Assembly (NCBI GenBank): GCA_964623635.1
Contig: CAZUUA010000004.1
Coordinates: 82,053 to 146,052, forward strand
Direction: 5' to 3'
Origin: UMGS1696 sp964623635
Lineage (GTDB): Bacteria; Bacillota; Clostridia; Oscillospirales; CAG-272
DNA: 64,000 nucleotides
In this document: piece after piece, positions 16,411 through 24,600 of the stretch
Numbering within the stretch: the first letter of the stretch is position 1
Layout of the letters: every line of letters begins with the position of its first letter
Translations under genes and position numbers: made by a program
Notes under the pieces: generated by a model
Seen by the model: only the letters and a program-made list of their open reading frames with translations
Database searches by the model: none
Told to the model about the DNA's origin: nothing

Positions 16411-17292
16411 ATGACCGGCGTGATCTTTGATATCCAGCACGGCTGCCTGACCGATGGAGACGGGATACGCACCACGATCTTTTTCAAAGGCTGTCCTCTG
16501 CGCTGCAAATGGTGCCACAATCCCGAATCCCAGCGTACTGTGACCGAGCTACTTTTCTACTACTTCAAATGCACGTCCTGCGGCAGATGCCTGTCGGATT
16601 GTCCGGCAAGAGTGCGTGAGAACGACCGGATCCTGTTGCACCGGGAAAGCTGTATCCACTGCGGCAAGTGCGTGGAGCGTTGTCCCATGGAGGCAAACAG
16701 TCTCTGCGGCAAAGCAGTCACGGTGGAAGATGTATTAACGGAAGCTATGGAGGATCTGCCGTTCTACAAAAATGGCGGCGGCATCACCTTATCCGGCGGT
16801 GAACCTGCCCTGCAGCCCGATTTTGCCCTGTCGCTCATAGAAGGTGCGGTGACACGAAGCATCGATGTGGCCATGGAGACCTGCGGCTATGGGGAAAGGG
16901 AATTCTTTCTCACTGCCGCCAAGCTGGACTGTACGTTCCTCTTTGATCTCAAGGAGCTGGACATCTCTGTCCACAAGGCGCTGACCGGTGTGGGCAACGA
17001 GAAGATCCTTGCCAACCTGGAAGCACTGTTTGCTGCTGACGCCAAGGTGGTACTGCGACTGCCGCTCATTCCCGATGCCAACGACAGCGAAGCAGAATAT
17101 GAGCGGCTGCAAGCATTTTTGGCGTCGCACTGCGGGCAGTATCTGCGTGCCGAGATCATTCCCTACCATCGGCTGGGCAAGAGCAAGGAGCAGGCACTGG
17201 GCATGGCTGGCGTGGACTACGATGCCTCTGTTGCACAAAAACGGGCACAGGCTTTGGCGGCGATGCTTGGGAAGAACGTGCGAGTGCTGTGA
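16411..17292 (+). CDS. Glycyl radical enzyme activating protein
   Basis: A 293-residue radical SAM enzyme that abstracts hydrogen from the glycyl loop of its partner. The radical SAM motif is CPLRCKWC (Cys28, Cys32, Cys35), followed by HNPESQ. An inserted ferredoxin domain has two more [4Fe-4S] motifs, CTSCGRCLSDCP (54-64) and CIHCGKCVERCP (81-91), typical of activases of dehydratase-type glycyl radical enzymes rather than of pyruvate formate-lyase activase, which lacks them. SGGEPALQP is the SAM-binding GGEP motif. I use the ATG at 16411, four bases after the preceding stop, because MTGVIFDIQHGC is the family N-terminus; an ATG at 16390 lies inside the previous gene. Confidence 0.94.
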   Translation: MTGVIFDIQHGCLTDGDGIRTTIFFKGCPLRCKWCHNPESQRTVTELLFYYFKCTSCGRCLSDCPARVRENDRILLHRESCIHCGKCVERCPMEANSLCGKAVTVEDVLTEAMEDLPFYKNGGGITLSGGEPALQPDFALSLIEGAVTRSIDVAMETCGYGEREFFLTAAKLDCTFLFDLKELDISVHKALTGVGNEKILANLEALFAADAKVVLRLPLIPDANDSEAEYERLQAFLASHCGQYLRAEIIPYHRLGKSKEQALGMAGVDYDASVAQKRAQALAAMLGKNVRVL

Positions 17293-17351
17293 TTTTTGTC
17301 GGTCACACGGCAGGATTTTCGCAAAAGTGATTCCATTTCGGCGGCAAATGT

Positions 17352-17359
17352 GCTATAAT
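17352..17359 (+). promoter_or_regulatory. Extended -10 promoter of the metallo-hydrolase gene
   Basis: TGCTATAAT is an extended -10 element; the -35 region (around 17331) is poor. It lies about 60 bases upstream of the start at 17421. Confidence 0.55.
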
Positions 17360-17420
17360 GGAGAGAGCGGAGAGATCTCTCTCATATTCTTTCATTCTCA
17401 TGCAAAGGAGCGATCCGATT

Positions 17421-18116
17421 ATGAAGATCCATTTTTTAGGCACAGGCGCTGCCGACTGGGACATCCAGCATCCGAGCACCACCCGTGATTTCCGGCGTTT
17501 CTCCAGCATTTTGGTAGACGACTGTTTGCTGGTCGATCCGGGTCCGTGCGTTCGTGAGTTCATGGATTCCTTTCACTGTCCCACGCTGCTGGACGGTTGT
17601 ACCCATGTGATCAACACCCATCGACACAGCGACCACTACAACCAAGCGTTTGTCGATTCTCTGCCGGCTGGGTTATTCCATCCCATGGCTGCCGGAGAGA
17701 CCTGGGAGACGGAGGACCACATCATTTCCGCCTATGCCGCCCACCACGGTACCGTGACCGATGCGGTGCATTTTGTGATCGAGAGCAAAGCGGACGGCAA
17801 GCGGTTCTTCTACGGCTGTGACGGTGCCTGGCTGTATTACGAAACGGCATGGGCCCTGCTGAAGCAAAAGTTTGATCTGATGATCTTCGACTGCACCATT
17901 GGCGACATTGCCGGAGACTACCGGATCTTTGAGCACAACAACGTTGCCATGGTCGCCGAGATGAAGGCCACCTTCCAGAGCCGGGGTGCCTGCGACAACT
18001 TCATGGTATCCCACCTGGCCCGGACGCTGCATCCCACGACCCACGAGGACACCGTTGCCGTACTGGCTGCCCATGGAATCGATGTGGCATATGATAACCG
18101 TATTGTGGTGTTGTAA
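17421..18116 (+). CDS. MBL-fold metallo-hydrolase
   Basis: A 231-residue metallo-beta-lactamase fold protein of the PhnP/RNase Z-like group. The N-terminus KIHFLGTGAADW is the first strand and turn of this group. The metal-binding motif is HRHSDH in VINTHRHSDHYNQ, near residues 63-70; further ligands are likely the aspartate in YGCDGAWLYYE and the histidine in MVSHLARTLHP. Relatives cleave cyclic phosphate or nucleotide phosphodiesters; the substrate here is unknown. It has its own promoter, so it need not be part of the glycyl radical enzyme operon. The start follows CAAAGGAG. Confidence 0.88.
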   Translation: MKIHFLGTGAADWDIQHPSTTRDFRRFSSILVDDCLLVDPGPCVREFMDSFHCPTLLDGCTHVINTHRHSDHYNQAFVDSLPAGLFHPMAAGETWETEDHIISAYAAHHGTVTDAVHFVIESKADGKRFFYGCDGAWLYYETAWALLKQKFDLMIFDCTIGDIAGDYRIFEHNNVAMVAEMKATFQSRGACDNFMVSHLARTLHPTTHEDTVAVLAAHGIDVAYDNRIVVL

Positions 18117-18128
18117 ATTGGCACCATA

Positions 18129-18160
18129 CCAACGCTGATCATGGAGTTAATCAGTGTTGG
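18129..18160 (+). other. Stem-loop after the metallo-hydrolase gene
   Basis: CCAACGCTGAT pairs with ATCAGTGTTGG (one G-U). It has no T-run and precedes the true terminator; it contains one copy of the AACGCTGA motif seen after three other genes. Confidence 0.5.
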
Positions 18161-18164
18161 CATA

Positions 18165-18207
18165 GAAAAAACTGCTTCGCAGGACTTGCCACGGAGCAGT
18201 TTTTTTG
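18165..18207. terminator. Bidirectional intrinsic terminator
   Basis: AAAAAACTGCT pairs with AGCAGTTTTTTT. It serves the metallo-hydrolase gene on the plus strand and the Gfo/Idh/MocA gene on the minus strand. Confidence 0.88.
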
Positions 18208-18221
18208 CTGTTATAATTGGT

Positions 18222-19298
18222 TTAATCAAAAACGATAGTCTTGCCGGTTTTAGCGGATTCGTACACGGCATTGACGATGCGGACACTCTTCATGGCTTCC
18301 ATGGGCAGGATGGCAGGGTCACGGTCGTCTCGCACGGCGCAGATCATGTCCTCCACCATGTATCGGTGTCCCACCAAAATGGAAGGGTCTGCCTGGGTGA
18401 TGGGGCCGTTGCCTTTGCCGTAGGTCTCCAGCATCCACGCTTCTTCCTCTTCCACATCAAAAGCATCGATCCCCATTTTCTCGGCGAAATCCGCGTCGAA
18501 TTCCTTCATCTTCCAGGTCTTCAGCACGTCTTGGTCGGCTTCGATGGTGCCGCCGGTGCCGTACAGCTGGATGTCGGTGGAGATGCCGGGGTAGGCGCAG
18601 GTGGTGCTGACAAAGGTTGCAGCGGCGCCATTCTTGAATTTGATCAGCGAAGCGGTCATATCCTCGGTGTCGATCTCGTGGTCGTAGATGCCCATATGGG
18701 AGGTCACAGACGCCACATCCCCCATGAGCCACTGCATCAGGTCCACGGTATGCACGGCCTGGTTCATGAGAGAGCCGCCGCCGTCCACGTCCCAGGTACC
18801 GTGCCAGCCTTCGTAATAGGCCTGGGTGCGATACCACTTGACGGCAAAGGTACCAAGGAACACCTTGCCGATCCTGCCGGATGCTACGGCTTCCTTGATG
18901 GGCAGCATATCCCGGTTGAAGCGATTCTGGTGGATCACACCTGCTTTTTTGCCGGTGCGCAGTCTGGCCTCCTCGATCTTCATGGCATCCTCCACGTGGA
19001 TGTCGATGGGCTTTTCCACCAGTACGTGCTTGCCGGCTTCCATAGCACGAACGGCAAATTCGGCGTGCATGGAGGAAGGCAGACAGATGCTGATGATGTC
19101 CACATCCGGATCGGCGATGAGGTCGGCAAAGTCGGTGTACATTCTCAGTCCCGGCTGTTTGGCGGCGATCTTCTCCATCTTCTCCGGGATCAAATCACAT
19201 ACGGCCACAAGGTCAGCGTACTCCGAAGCGATGGCACCGTCACAGTGTCCCTTGCCAACGCCCAGTCCTACCACGGCATAGCCAATTTTCTTATCCAT
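18222..19298 (-). CDS. Gfo/Idh/MocA family NAD(P)-dependent oxidoreductase
   Basis: A 358-residue two-domain oxidoreductase acting on sugars or inositols. The Rossmann N-terminus reads YAVVGLGVGKGHCDGA (GxGxxG type), followed by the conserved VLVEKPIDIHVEDA motif (EKP, with the catalytic lysine) near residues 95-108. The C-terminal substrate domain has GGGSLMNQAVHTVDLMQWLMG, where the histidine-x-x-aspartate pair is typical of catalysis. Substrate cannot be deduced. It has its own promoter (19366-19338) and is not in an operon. Start at 19298 follows AAAGGAG. Confidence 0.93.
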   Translation of the reverse strand: MDKKIGYAVVGLGVGKGHCDGAIASEYADLVAVCDLIPEKMEKIAAKQPGLRMYTDFADLIADPDVDIISICLPSSMHAEFAVRAMEAGKHVLVEKPIDIHVEDAMKIEEARLRTGKKAGVIHQNRFNRDMLPIKEAVASGRIGKVFLGTFAVKWYRTQAYYEGWHGTWDVDGGGSLMNQAVHTVDLMQWLMGDVASVTSHMGIYDHEIDTEDMTASLIKFKNGAAATFVSTTCAYPGISTDIQLYGTGGTIEADQDVLKTWKMKEFDADFAEKMGIDAFDVEEEEAWMLETYGKGNGPITQADPSILVGHRYMVEDMICAVRDDRDPAILPMEAMKSVRIVNAVYESAKTGKTIVFD

Positions 19299-19337
19299 AG
19301 CAAACTCCTTTGTACCAAGGTTTTTTGTGTTTGTTCC

Positions 19338-19366
19338 ATTATAACAATCTTTTCTCCGATTTGCAA
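19338..19366 (-). promoter_or_regulatory. Promoter of the Gfo/Idh/MocA gene
   Basis: Minus strand TTGCAA (19366-19361), 17-base spacer, TATAAT (19343-19338); 40 bases from the start codon. Confidence 0.85.
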
Positions 19367-19503
19367 GAGGGTCTGCGGTTTTCACCGAAATTTTTTTCGT
19401 ACAATCGGAAAACAGGCACCAAAAATTCAAAAAATCTGCTATATTCCCGGCGAAAAATATGGTATACTATTATAGGAAATGAAGCATCAGGAGGATCACA
19501 GAA

Positions 19504-19998
19504 ATGAAAAGAGCTTATATCCTATTGACCGCTCTGCTTCTGGCAATGGGTCTGACGGCCTGCGGTGCCGCTGAAGAAGAAACCTTTTACGTAGATACAG
19601 ACCTGACAACAGAAGAGACGGCAGAAACGGTGGAGACCGAGGAGACCGAAACAGAGACCCAACCGGAAACACAGGCGTCCTTTACCGACTTCCAGAGACT
19701 GACGGTGGACGAAGGAGCTGCTGCCTATGACGCTGCGCTGGGTGCCTTTGTGGTGCCCTTCTCCGATGAAAACGTGCGATATCTGGTGGATGACCCCTGC
19801 TCCGTTGGCATATCCGGCGGCGGCGAGGCTTACTCCATGGATGGCACCATCGATATGGAATCCCACCCGGAATTTGAAAACGAAGACTATTACAAGGGCA
19901 TCGTTGTGAAGCCGGCAGAAGCCATCGATGCAGGTACCTACCGGATCACCATCACCTTCGATATGTATCTGGCATCCTTCACCTGCACCATCGAATAA
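19504..19998 (+). CDS. Small lipoprotein of unknown function
   Basis: A 164-residue secreted lipoprotein: signal peptide MKRAYILLTALLLAMGLTAC with lipobox LTAC, then an acidic threonine/glutamate-rich linker (about residues 23-60) and a compact domain of about 100 residues. The domain has alternating strands (GAFVVPFSDENVRYLV, AGTYRITITFDMYLASFTCTIE), which suggests a small beta sandwich. I do not recognise a family. It has a TATACT -10 at 19463-19468 and a CAGGAGG ribosome-binding site, and stands alone between two minus-strand genes. Confidence 0.8.
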   Translation: MKRAYILLTALLLAMGLTACGAAEEETFYVDTDLTTEETAETVETEETETETQPETQASFTDFQRLTVDEGAAAYDAALGAFVVPFSDENVRYLVDDPCSVGISGGGEAYSMDGTIDMESHPEFENEDYYKGIVVKPAEAIDAGTYRITITFDMYLASFTCTIE

Positions 19999-20020
19999 AA
20001 CGCAAAAATATACGAAACAA

Positions 20021-20086
20021 AAAACGATCGTCATACGGCAGTGGATGTCACAGTGGTATCCACGCCCAGGCGGTCGTTGTTGTTTT
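20021..20086 (+). terminator. Terminator-like double stem-loop
   Basis: AACGATCG pairs with CGGTCGTT and encloses GTGGAT/ATCCAC; a GTTGTTTTG tail follows. It lies between the lipoprotein gene and the convergent radA. Confidence 0.55.
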
Positions 20087-20094
20087 GTATGGAC

Positions 20095-21516
20095 CTATCC
20101 TTCGGCTTTCGCTTTTTCCTTTTCCGCTTCCTTGGCAAGCAGACGCACCGCATCGTAGATCCCGCCCATGTGGATCAGCTCCACACCGTCCGGCAGATCC
20201 TTTTTCAGATTCGTGCGCTTGGGAACGGCGATCTTGGTAAAGCCCAGCCGGGACGATTCCTCTACACGCTGCTCGATCCCGGAGACGGCACGAAATTCGC
20301 CGGACAGACCCAGTTCTCCTACAGCGATCACATCCGGCGGCACCGGGATGTCTCGGATGGACGAGATCAGTGCCAGAGCGATGGCAGCATCGGCGGCAGG
20401 TTCATCGATGCGCAGACCACCGATCACGTTCAGGAACACATCGTGGGAAGAAAACCGCAGACCCAGCCGTTTTTCCAGCACGGCTAGCAGCAGGTACATC
20501 CGGTTGTAGTCGATACCATCGGCGGTACGGCGTGGGGCATTGGCGTTTGTTGGTGTGACCAGTGCCTGCACCTCGGCGATGATGGGACGGGTGCCCTCCA
20601 TGGTGCAGACGGCGCAGGAACCGGAGATACCCACCGGTCGGCCTTCCAGCAGCATGGCAGAAGGATTCTCCACCTCGTCCAGGCCGGTATCCGTCATCTC
20701 GAACACACCGATCTCGTTGGTGCTACCGTAGCGGTTTTTGATGGCACGAATGATCCGGTGGGACTGCCGTCGTTCCCCTTCAAAGGACAGCACCGCATCC
20801 ACCATATGCTCCAGCACCTTGGGACCTGCGATGCCGCCTTCCTTGTTCACGTGCCCTACGATGATCACCGCAGCCCCGTCGGTCTTGGCTTTGCCCATGA
20901 GCACAGACGCACATTCCCGCACCTGGGTCACGCTGCCCTGCATGGAGGAAGACAGGTCGGAGTACATGGTCTGGATGGAGTCCACGATCACCACATCCGG
21001 CTTGATCTTCTCGTATTCTGTCACCACGGCGTGGATGTTGACCTCGGTCAGGATGAACAGCTTTTCGCCGTCCGCCCCCAATCGCTCCGACCGCAGCTTC
21101 AGTTGCCCCTTGGATTCTTCACCGGACACGTACAGGATGGTACTGTGGTCTCCCAGCTTGCCGCACAGCTGCATCAGAAGCGTGGATTTGCCGATCCCCG
21201 GTTCTCCGGCCAACAGCACCACGGAGCCGGTCACCAATCCACCGCCCAGCACCCGGTTCAGTTCCCCGATGCCCGTGTCCAGACGCATATAATCCGGCAC
21301 CGAAATATCCCGGAACCGCACGGCTTTTTCCTGTTCCCCCACCGGTGTCATGGTGCGGCGACGGGCTTCGGCGGTCTTGGATGTGGGTTCCGGCAGTGCT
21401 GTGTAGGTCTCCTCGGTGAAGCTGTTCCAGGCGTTACAGGACGGACAGCGACCCATCCATTTGGCACTTTGGTAATCGCATTCGCTGCATACATATACTT
21501 TCTTTGGCTGTTTCAT
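20095..21516 (-). CDS. radA: DNA repair protein RadA
   Basis: RadA/Sms is a RecA-like ATPase that helps process recombination intermediates. The 473-residue product shows the full domain order: a zinc finger (Cys10, 13, 24 and 27), a RecA-like core with Walker A GEPGIGKST (104-112), the RadA signature KNRYGSTNEIGVFEM where many relatives have KNRFG, and a Lon-protease-like C-terminal domain starting near NVIGGLRIDEPAADAAIALAL. Start at 21516; the upstream frame extension overlaps cwlD and has no ribosome-binding site. It lies 37 bases after cwlD and is probably co-transcribed with it. Confidence 0.97.
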   Translation of the reverse strand: MKQPKKVYVCSECDYQSAKWMGRCPSCNAWNSFTEETYTALPEPTSKTAEARRRTMTPVGEQEKAVRFRDISVPDYMRLDTGIGELNRVLGGGLVTGSVVLLAGEPGIGKSTLLMQLCGKLGDHSTILYVSGEESKGQLKLRSERLGADGEKLFILTEVNIHAVVTEYEKIKPDVVIVDSIQTMYSDLSSSMQGSVTQVRECASVLMGKAKTDGAAVIIVGHVNKEGGIAGPKVLEHMVDAVLSFEGERRQSHRIIRAIKNRYGSTNEIGVFEMTDTGLDEVENPSAMLLEGRPVGISGSCAVCTMEGTRPIIAEVQALVTPTNANAPRRTADGIDYNRMYLLLAVLEKRLGLRFSSHDVFLNVIGGLRIDEPAADAAIALALISSIRDIPVPPDVIAVGELGLSGEFRAVSGIEQRVEESSRLGFTKIAVPKRTNLKKDLPDGVELIHMGGIYDAVRLLAKEAEKEKAKAEG

Positions 21517-21553
21517 ACTTTGCTCTCTCTTTAGTTGATTCCATCCGGACTTG

Positions 21554-22297
21554 TCATGGCATACTGCTGCACAGTCCGCACACCAACACGGCCGCCAGCT
21601 GCAATTGATAGCTTTCGTCCACCAATCGTTCACATTCGGTGGGATTTGACAAAAAGCCACACTCGATCAGAATGGCTGGGGTCTGGATCCGGTGCAGCAG
21701 ATAGATGGACGAGTTGGCTTTTTTGATCTCGCGCCGGTTGGTGGGATCCAGGTAGGCTTTGGCGTAGTTCTGCACAGCAGTGGCATATCGCACACTATCG
21801 GCGGCATTGGGTGAATAATACACCTGCAGGCCATGGCAGTCGGCGTCGGGAAACTGGTTCATGTGGATGCTGCAAAACACCGAAGCACCGGCTTCCGAAG
21901 CATCCGCTTCCTTAGCAAACCGCAGTCGGTTTTTCAGGTCGTAGGATTTCTTTTTACCGCCGCCGGGAAAATCTCCGTACAGGTCGTACAGCATGGTGTC
22001 CTCCGTTCGGGTCATCACCACTGGATAGCCAAGCAGATCCGCAATCATCTCCATACGAGTTGCCACCGCCAGGTTCAGCGTTTTTTCGTGGGTACCATCG
22101 ACTGCTACGGCACCACCGTCCTCGCCGCCGTGTCCCGGATCCAGCACCAGCACGATGGGGTCGTTCTCCGGCAGGGACACCGCAGGTACGGCGTTCTCCA
22201 CCAGTCTGGTACCGATCCCGGCAGCGATGCACACCGGCAGACCCAGTGCCAACAGATAAATGCCCACGGTGCGCAAAAGCCTTCCATCCAGTCCCAT
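21554..22297 (-). CDS. cwlD: N-acetylmuramoyl-L-alanine amidase, CwlD-like
   Basis: A 247-residue amidase_3 zinc enzyme that cleaves the bond between muramic acid and L-alanine. An N-terminal membrane anchor (about residues 9-27) is followed by the catalytic domain. Zinc ligands and catalytic residues are visible: His in LDPGHGGEDGG, Glu in THEKTLNLAV, His in SIHMNQF, and Glu in ILIECGFLSN. The size and anchor fit CwlD, which makes muramic delta-lactam in spore cortex, and the organism carries other sporulation genes. A general autolysin cannot be excluded. Start at 22297 follows AAAGGAG. Confidence 0.88.
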   Translation of the reverse strand: MGLDGRLLRTVGIYLLALGLPVCIAAGIGTRLVENAVPAVSLPENDPIVLVLDPGHGGEDGGAVAVDGTHEKTLNLAVATRMEMIADLLGYPVVMTRTEDTMLYDLYGDFPGGGKKKSYDLKNRLRFAKEADASEAGASVFCSIHMNQFPDADCHGLQVYYSPNAADSVRYATAVQNYAKAYLDPTNRREIKKANSSIYLLHRIQTPAILIECGFLSNPTECERLVDESYQLQLAAVLVCGLCSSMP

Positions 22298-22382
22298 TTG
22301 TTCACACTCCTTTTCTCCATGACAGCCTGACTGACCGCTGTCCTTAGGAAACTACTATGCCAAAAAGGTGTGCGATATGCAA

Positions 22383-22415
22383 GACCCGTCAGCCAATGTG
22401 AGACAGACGGGTCCA
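22383..22415 (-). terminator. Stem-loop after the membrane protein gene
   Basis: GACCCGTC pairs perfectly with GACGGGTC, 7 bases after the stop of the minus-strand gene. The T-run lies on the plus-strand side, so as a minus-strand terminator the tail is weak. Confidence 0.5.
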
Positions 22416-22419
22416 TTTT

Positions 22420-23025
22420 TTACGATTTGGTTTTGGGCTTTTGATCCGGTCTTGCGGCGTCCTTATTCTGCTTCGGCGGATTCAGCTCGAAGATGGACAG
22501 GATCCGACGGTTCCGCAGCCCCAGGTAATACCCGAAGGTGCAGGTGAACAAAGACGGCAGGATCACCAGTAGGAAGGCAATGGGGTTGTTGGGCGAATAG
22601 GTCTGGATCAGGCCGATGTACATACCGTGCCACAGACGACCGATGGCGTTGAAGATACCGTACATATTGCCGGCCCACTCCATCTCGAACGGTCCGCCTT
22701 TTTTCCCAAAGATATAGCCGATGCAGATCAGCACCGCAAAGAGGATATTGGGGATATTGGCAAGCAGTCCCATTTTCAGTCCGTTGTACGGCTGCCACTT
22801 GGCGCGACCGCCATCCACACGGATCCGCTCCTGACCGCCTTTTTCCCAGATGACCATGTACTGCAGCACCAAATAAAAACCGGTGGCAAACAGGCTGGCA
22901 AACAGTTTCAAGGTCGGATTGGTGGCAGCGGCGGCTGTGATCATCAGTCCCATGACCGCTGCACCGAACTGATTCAAAATCAGCTTGGTGACGGTCTTTC
23001 CGTTTTCATTCCAAAACTCACGCAT
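22420..23025 (-). CDS. Predicted membrane protein of unknown function
   Basis: A 201-residue protein with about four membrane helices: residues 12-34 (LILNQFGAAVMGLMITAAAA), 40-60, 84-105 (GLLANIPNILFAVLICIGYIFG) and 145-168 (IAFLLVILPSLFTCTFGYYLG), and a basic C-terminus ending KPKTKS. No family is recognised with confidence. Its promoter on the minus strand is at 23154-23127. It is transcribed toward cwlD with a 122-base gap containing a stem-loop, so it is probably a single-gene unit. Confidence 0.75.
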   Translation of the reverse strand: MREFWNENGKTVTKLILNQFGAAVMGLMITAAAATNPTLKLFASLFATGFYLVLQYMVIWEKGGQERIRVDGGRAKWQPYNGLKMGLLANIPNILFAVLICIGYIFGKKGGPFEMEWAGNMYGIFNAIGRLWHGMYIGLIQTYSPNNPIAFLLVILPSLFTCTFGYYLGLRNRRILSIFELNPPKQNKDAARPDQKPKTKS

Positions 23026-23126
23026 AGATCGTAATATGTCCTTTCCATAGGAGGAATACCTGTCCGGCTCGTGGTATATTCTTCATTTGTAAAATTGCAC
23101 CACAGTAGCTCAGGCAAAAATCTCTT

Positions 23127-23154
23127 ACTATATTGTATTTATCATTTGTTACAA
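23127..23154 (-). promoter_or_regulatory. Promoter of the membrane protein gene
   Basis: Minus strand TTGTAA (23154-23149), 16-base spacer, TATAGT (23132-23127). Confidence 0.6.
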
Positions 23155-23163
23155 ATACAAGTC

Positions 23164-23186
23164 ATTTTCGCAAAATCGGCGAAAAT
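23164..23186. promoter_or_regulatory. 8-bp inverted repeat upstream of the membrane protein promoter
   Basis: ATTTTCGC and GCGAAAAT are separated by 7 bases, directly upstream of the -35 element and downstream of the aldo/keto reductase gene. It could be an operator or a terminator without T-run; I cannot tell which. Confidence 0.35.
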
Positions 23187-23247
23187 TTACAATCTATCCA
23201 TGAAAAATCCCATATTCAAGCCCATTTTTGTCACCATATCGGAGCCG

Positions 23248-24381
23248 TCAGCACATTTCCTCGTGTGCCTGCTTCAGGGTCTCGATAATGGGCAGTTTCT
23301 GGGGACATACCTGTTCGCAGGCGCCACAGCCGATGCATTTGTCTGCGCCATGACCGTCTGCCAACATTCTGGCATATCTGTGGTTGCCGGCCAGCTTGTT
23401 GCCGTACTGGCTCAGGTCGTTCCAGGTACCAAAGATGCCGGGGATGTCCACATCGTTGGGACAGGGCATACAATACCGGCAGCCGGTGCAACCCACACGG
23501 ATACGGCTCTGGTAGGCTTCCCGTACCTTGTCGATCAGAGTCAGCTCTTCTTCGCTCATGCAGCCCACTTCGCATCTATCGAAGATCTCGATGTTGTTCT
23601 GGGTCATTTCCGCATTGGTCACGCCGGACAGCACAGTGGCCACCTCCGGGAAGTTACACAGCCAACGGAACGCCCATTCCACAGGCGAACGCTTTACCGG
23701 ATAGCTGTCGTACAGTGCCTGTACATTGTCCGGTGCCGTAGCCAGCTTGCCACCCAGCAGCCCTTCCATGATCACCACCGGAATACCCTTTTCCCCGGCC
23801 AGCTTCAGACCCTTGAGGGTAGCCTGGTTGTTGATGTCCATGAAGTTGAACTGGATCTGACACATATCCCAGTCGTAGGCATTCAGGATCGACTCGAAGG
23901 CCTCGTAGTTGTCGTGGAAGGAGAAGGCGGCATACCGGATCCGTCCGTCGGCCTTGGCGGTGTCTAAAAATTCCCGCACGCCCAGATCCAGCATCTTCTG
24001 CCAGCTATCCTTGCCTAGTGCATGGATCAGGTAGAAATCGATGTAGTCGGTGCCCAGTCTGTTCAGGGATTCCTGCAGTACCTTGTCCATGTCTTCCCGG
24101 GTATTGCAGGCCCAGGTCGGCAGCTTGGTAGCTACGTATACCTTTTCTCTGTAGCCGTCCTGCAGTGCGTGACCCAGTGCTTCCTCGTTCTTCTGGTTGG
24201 AGTACACATAGGCGGTATCCATGTAGTTCACGCCGTGGTCGATGGCATAACGAATGGCCGGAGTAGAAATGGATTCATCCACGACATCCACGCCGTCCAC
24301 ATTTTTCATGGGGAAACGCATACAGCCCACGCCGAACGCAGATACTTCGATCCCCAGCTTACCCATTTTACGCATTTTCAT
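23248..24381 (-). CDS. Aldo/keto reductase with C-terminal [4Fe-4S] domain
   Basis: A 377-residue protein with an NADPH-type aldo/keto reductase barrel (about residues 1-285). The catalytic set is visible: Asp and Tyr in YMDTAYVYSNQKNEEALG, Lys in VATKLPTW, and His in FYLIHALGKDSW. The C-terminal part has CTGCRYCMPCP and CIGCGACEQVCPQ, which bind iron-sulfur clusters and define a subgroup widespread in anaerobes; electrons may come from ferredoxin rather than NADPH. Substrate is unknown. Start at 24381 follows GGAGAAAG, with a strong promoter upstream. Confidence 0.93.
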   Translation of the reverse strand: MKMRKMGKLGIEVSAFGVGCMRFPMKNVDGVDVVDESISTPAIRYAIDHGVNYMDTAYVYSNQKNEEALGHALQDGYREKVYVATKLPTWACNTREDMDKVLQESLNRLGTDYIDFYLIHALGKDSWQKMLDLGVREFLDTAKADGRIRYAAFSFHDNYEAFESILNAYDWDMCQIQFNFMDINNQATLKGLKLAGEKGIPVVIMEGLLGGKLATAPDNVQALYDSYPVKRSPVEWAFRWLCNFPEVATVLSGVTNAEMTQNNIEIFDRCEVGCMSEEELTLIDKVREAYQSRIRVGCTGCRYCMPCPNDVDIPGIFGTWNDLSQYGNKLAGNHRYARMLADGHGADKCIGCGACEQVCPQKLPIIETLKQAHEEMC

Positions 24382-24441
24382 AGTACTTTCTCCCGTTGTT
24401 CTATAGATTTCTATGCAACATATCTGTCTTTAGATGCCCCT

Positions 24442-24470
24442 ATTGTACTATATCCAATCGCGTTTGTCAA
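24442..24470 (-). promoter_or_regulatory. Promoter of the aldo/keto reductase gene
   Basis: Minus strand TTGACA (24470-24465), 17-base spacer, TACAAT (24447-24442). Confidence 0.9.
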
Positions 24471-24600
24471 GACGCCTGTGGATACATTTTCACAAAAACC
24501 GCAAAAAAAATCACCGGAAGCTGTGAACTTTTTCGCTGTGGTATCGTCTATTATGGATGTAAACATCTACAATGGATATCTGACAAAGGAGGCTAACAGG

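Noticed and set aside
18141..19475. 444-codon plus-strand frame
   Set aside because: Shadow of the Gfo/Idh/MocA gene on the other strand; the codon pattern and product are typical of antisense reading.
23164..23186. ATTTTCGC/GCGAAAAT hairpin as terminator of the aldo/keto reductase
   Set aside because: No T-run on the minus strand; kept only as an unassigned inverted repeat.
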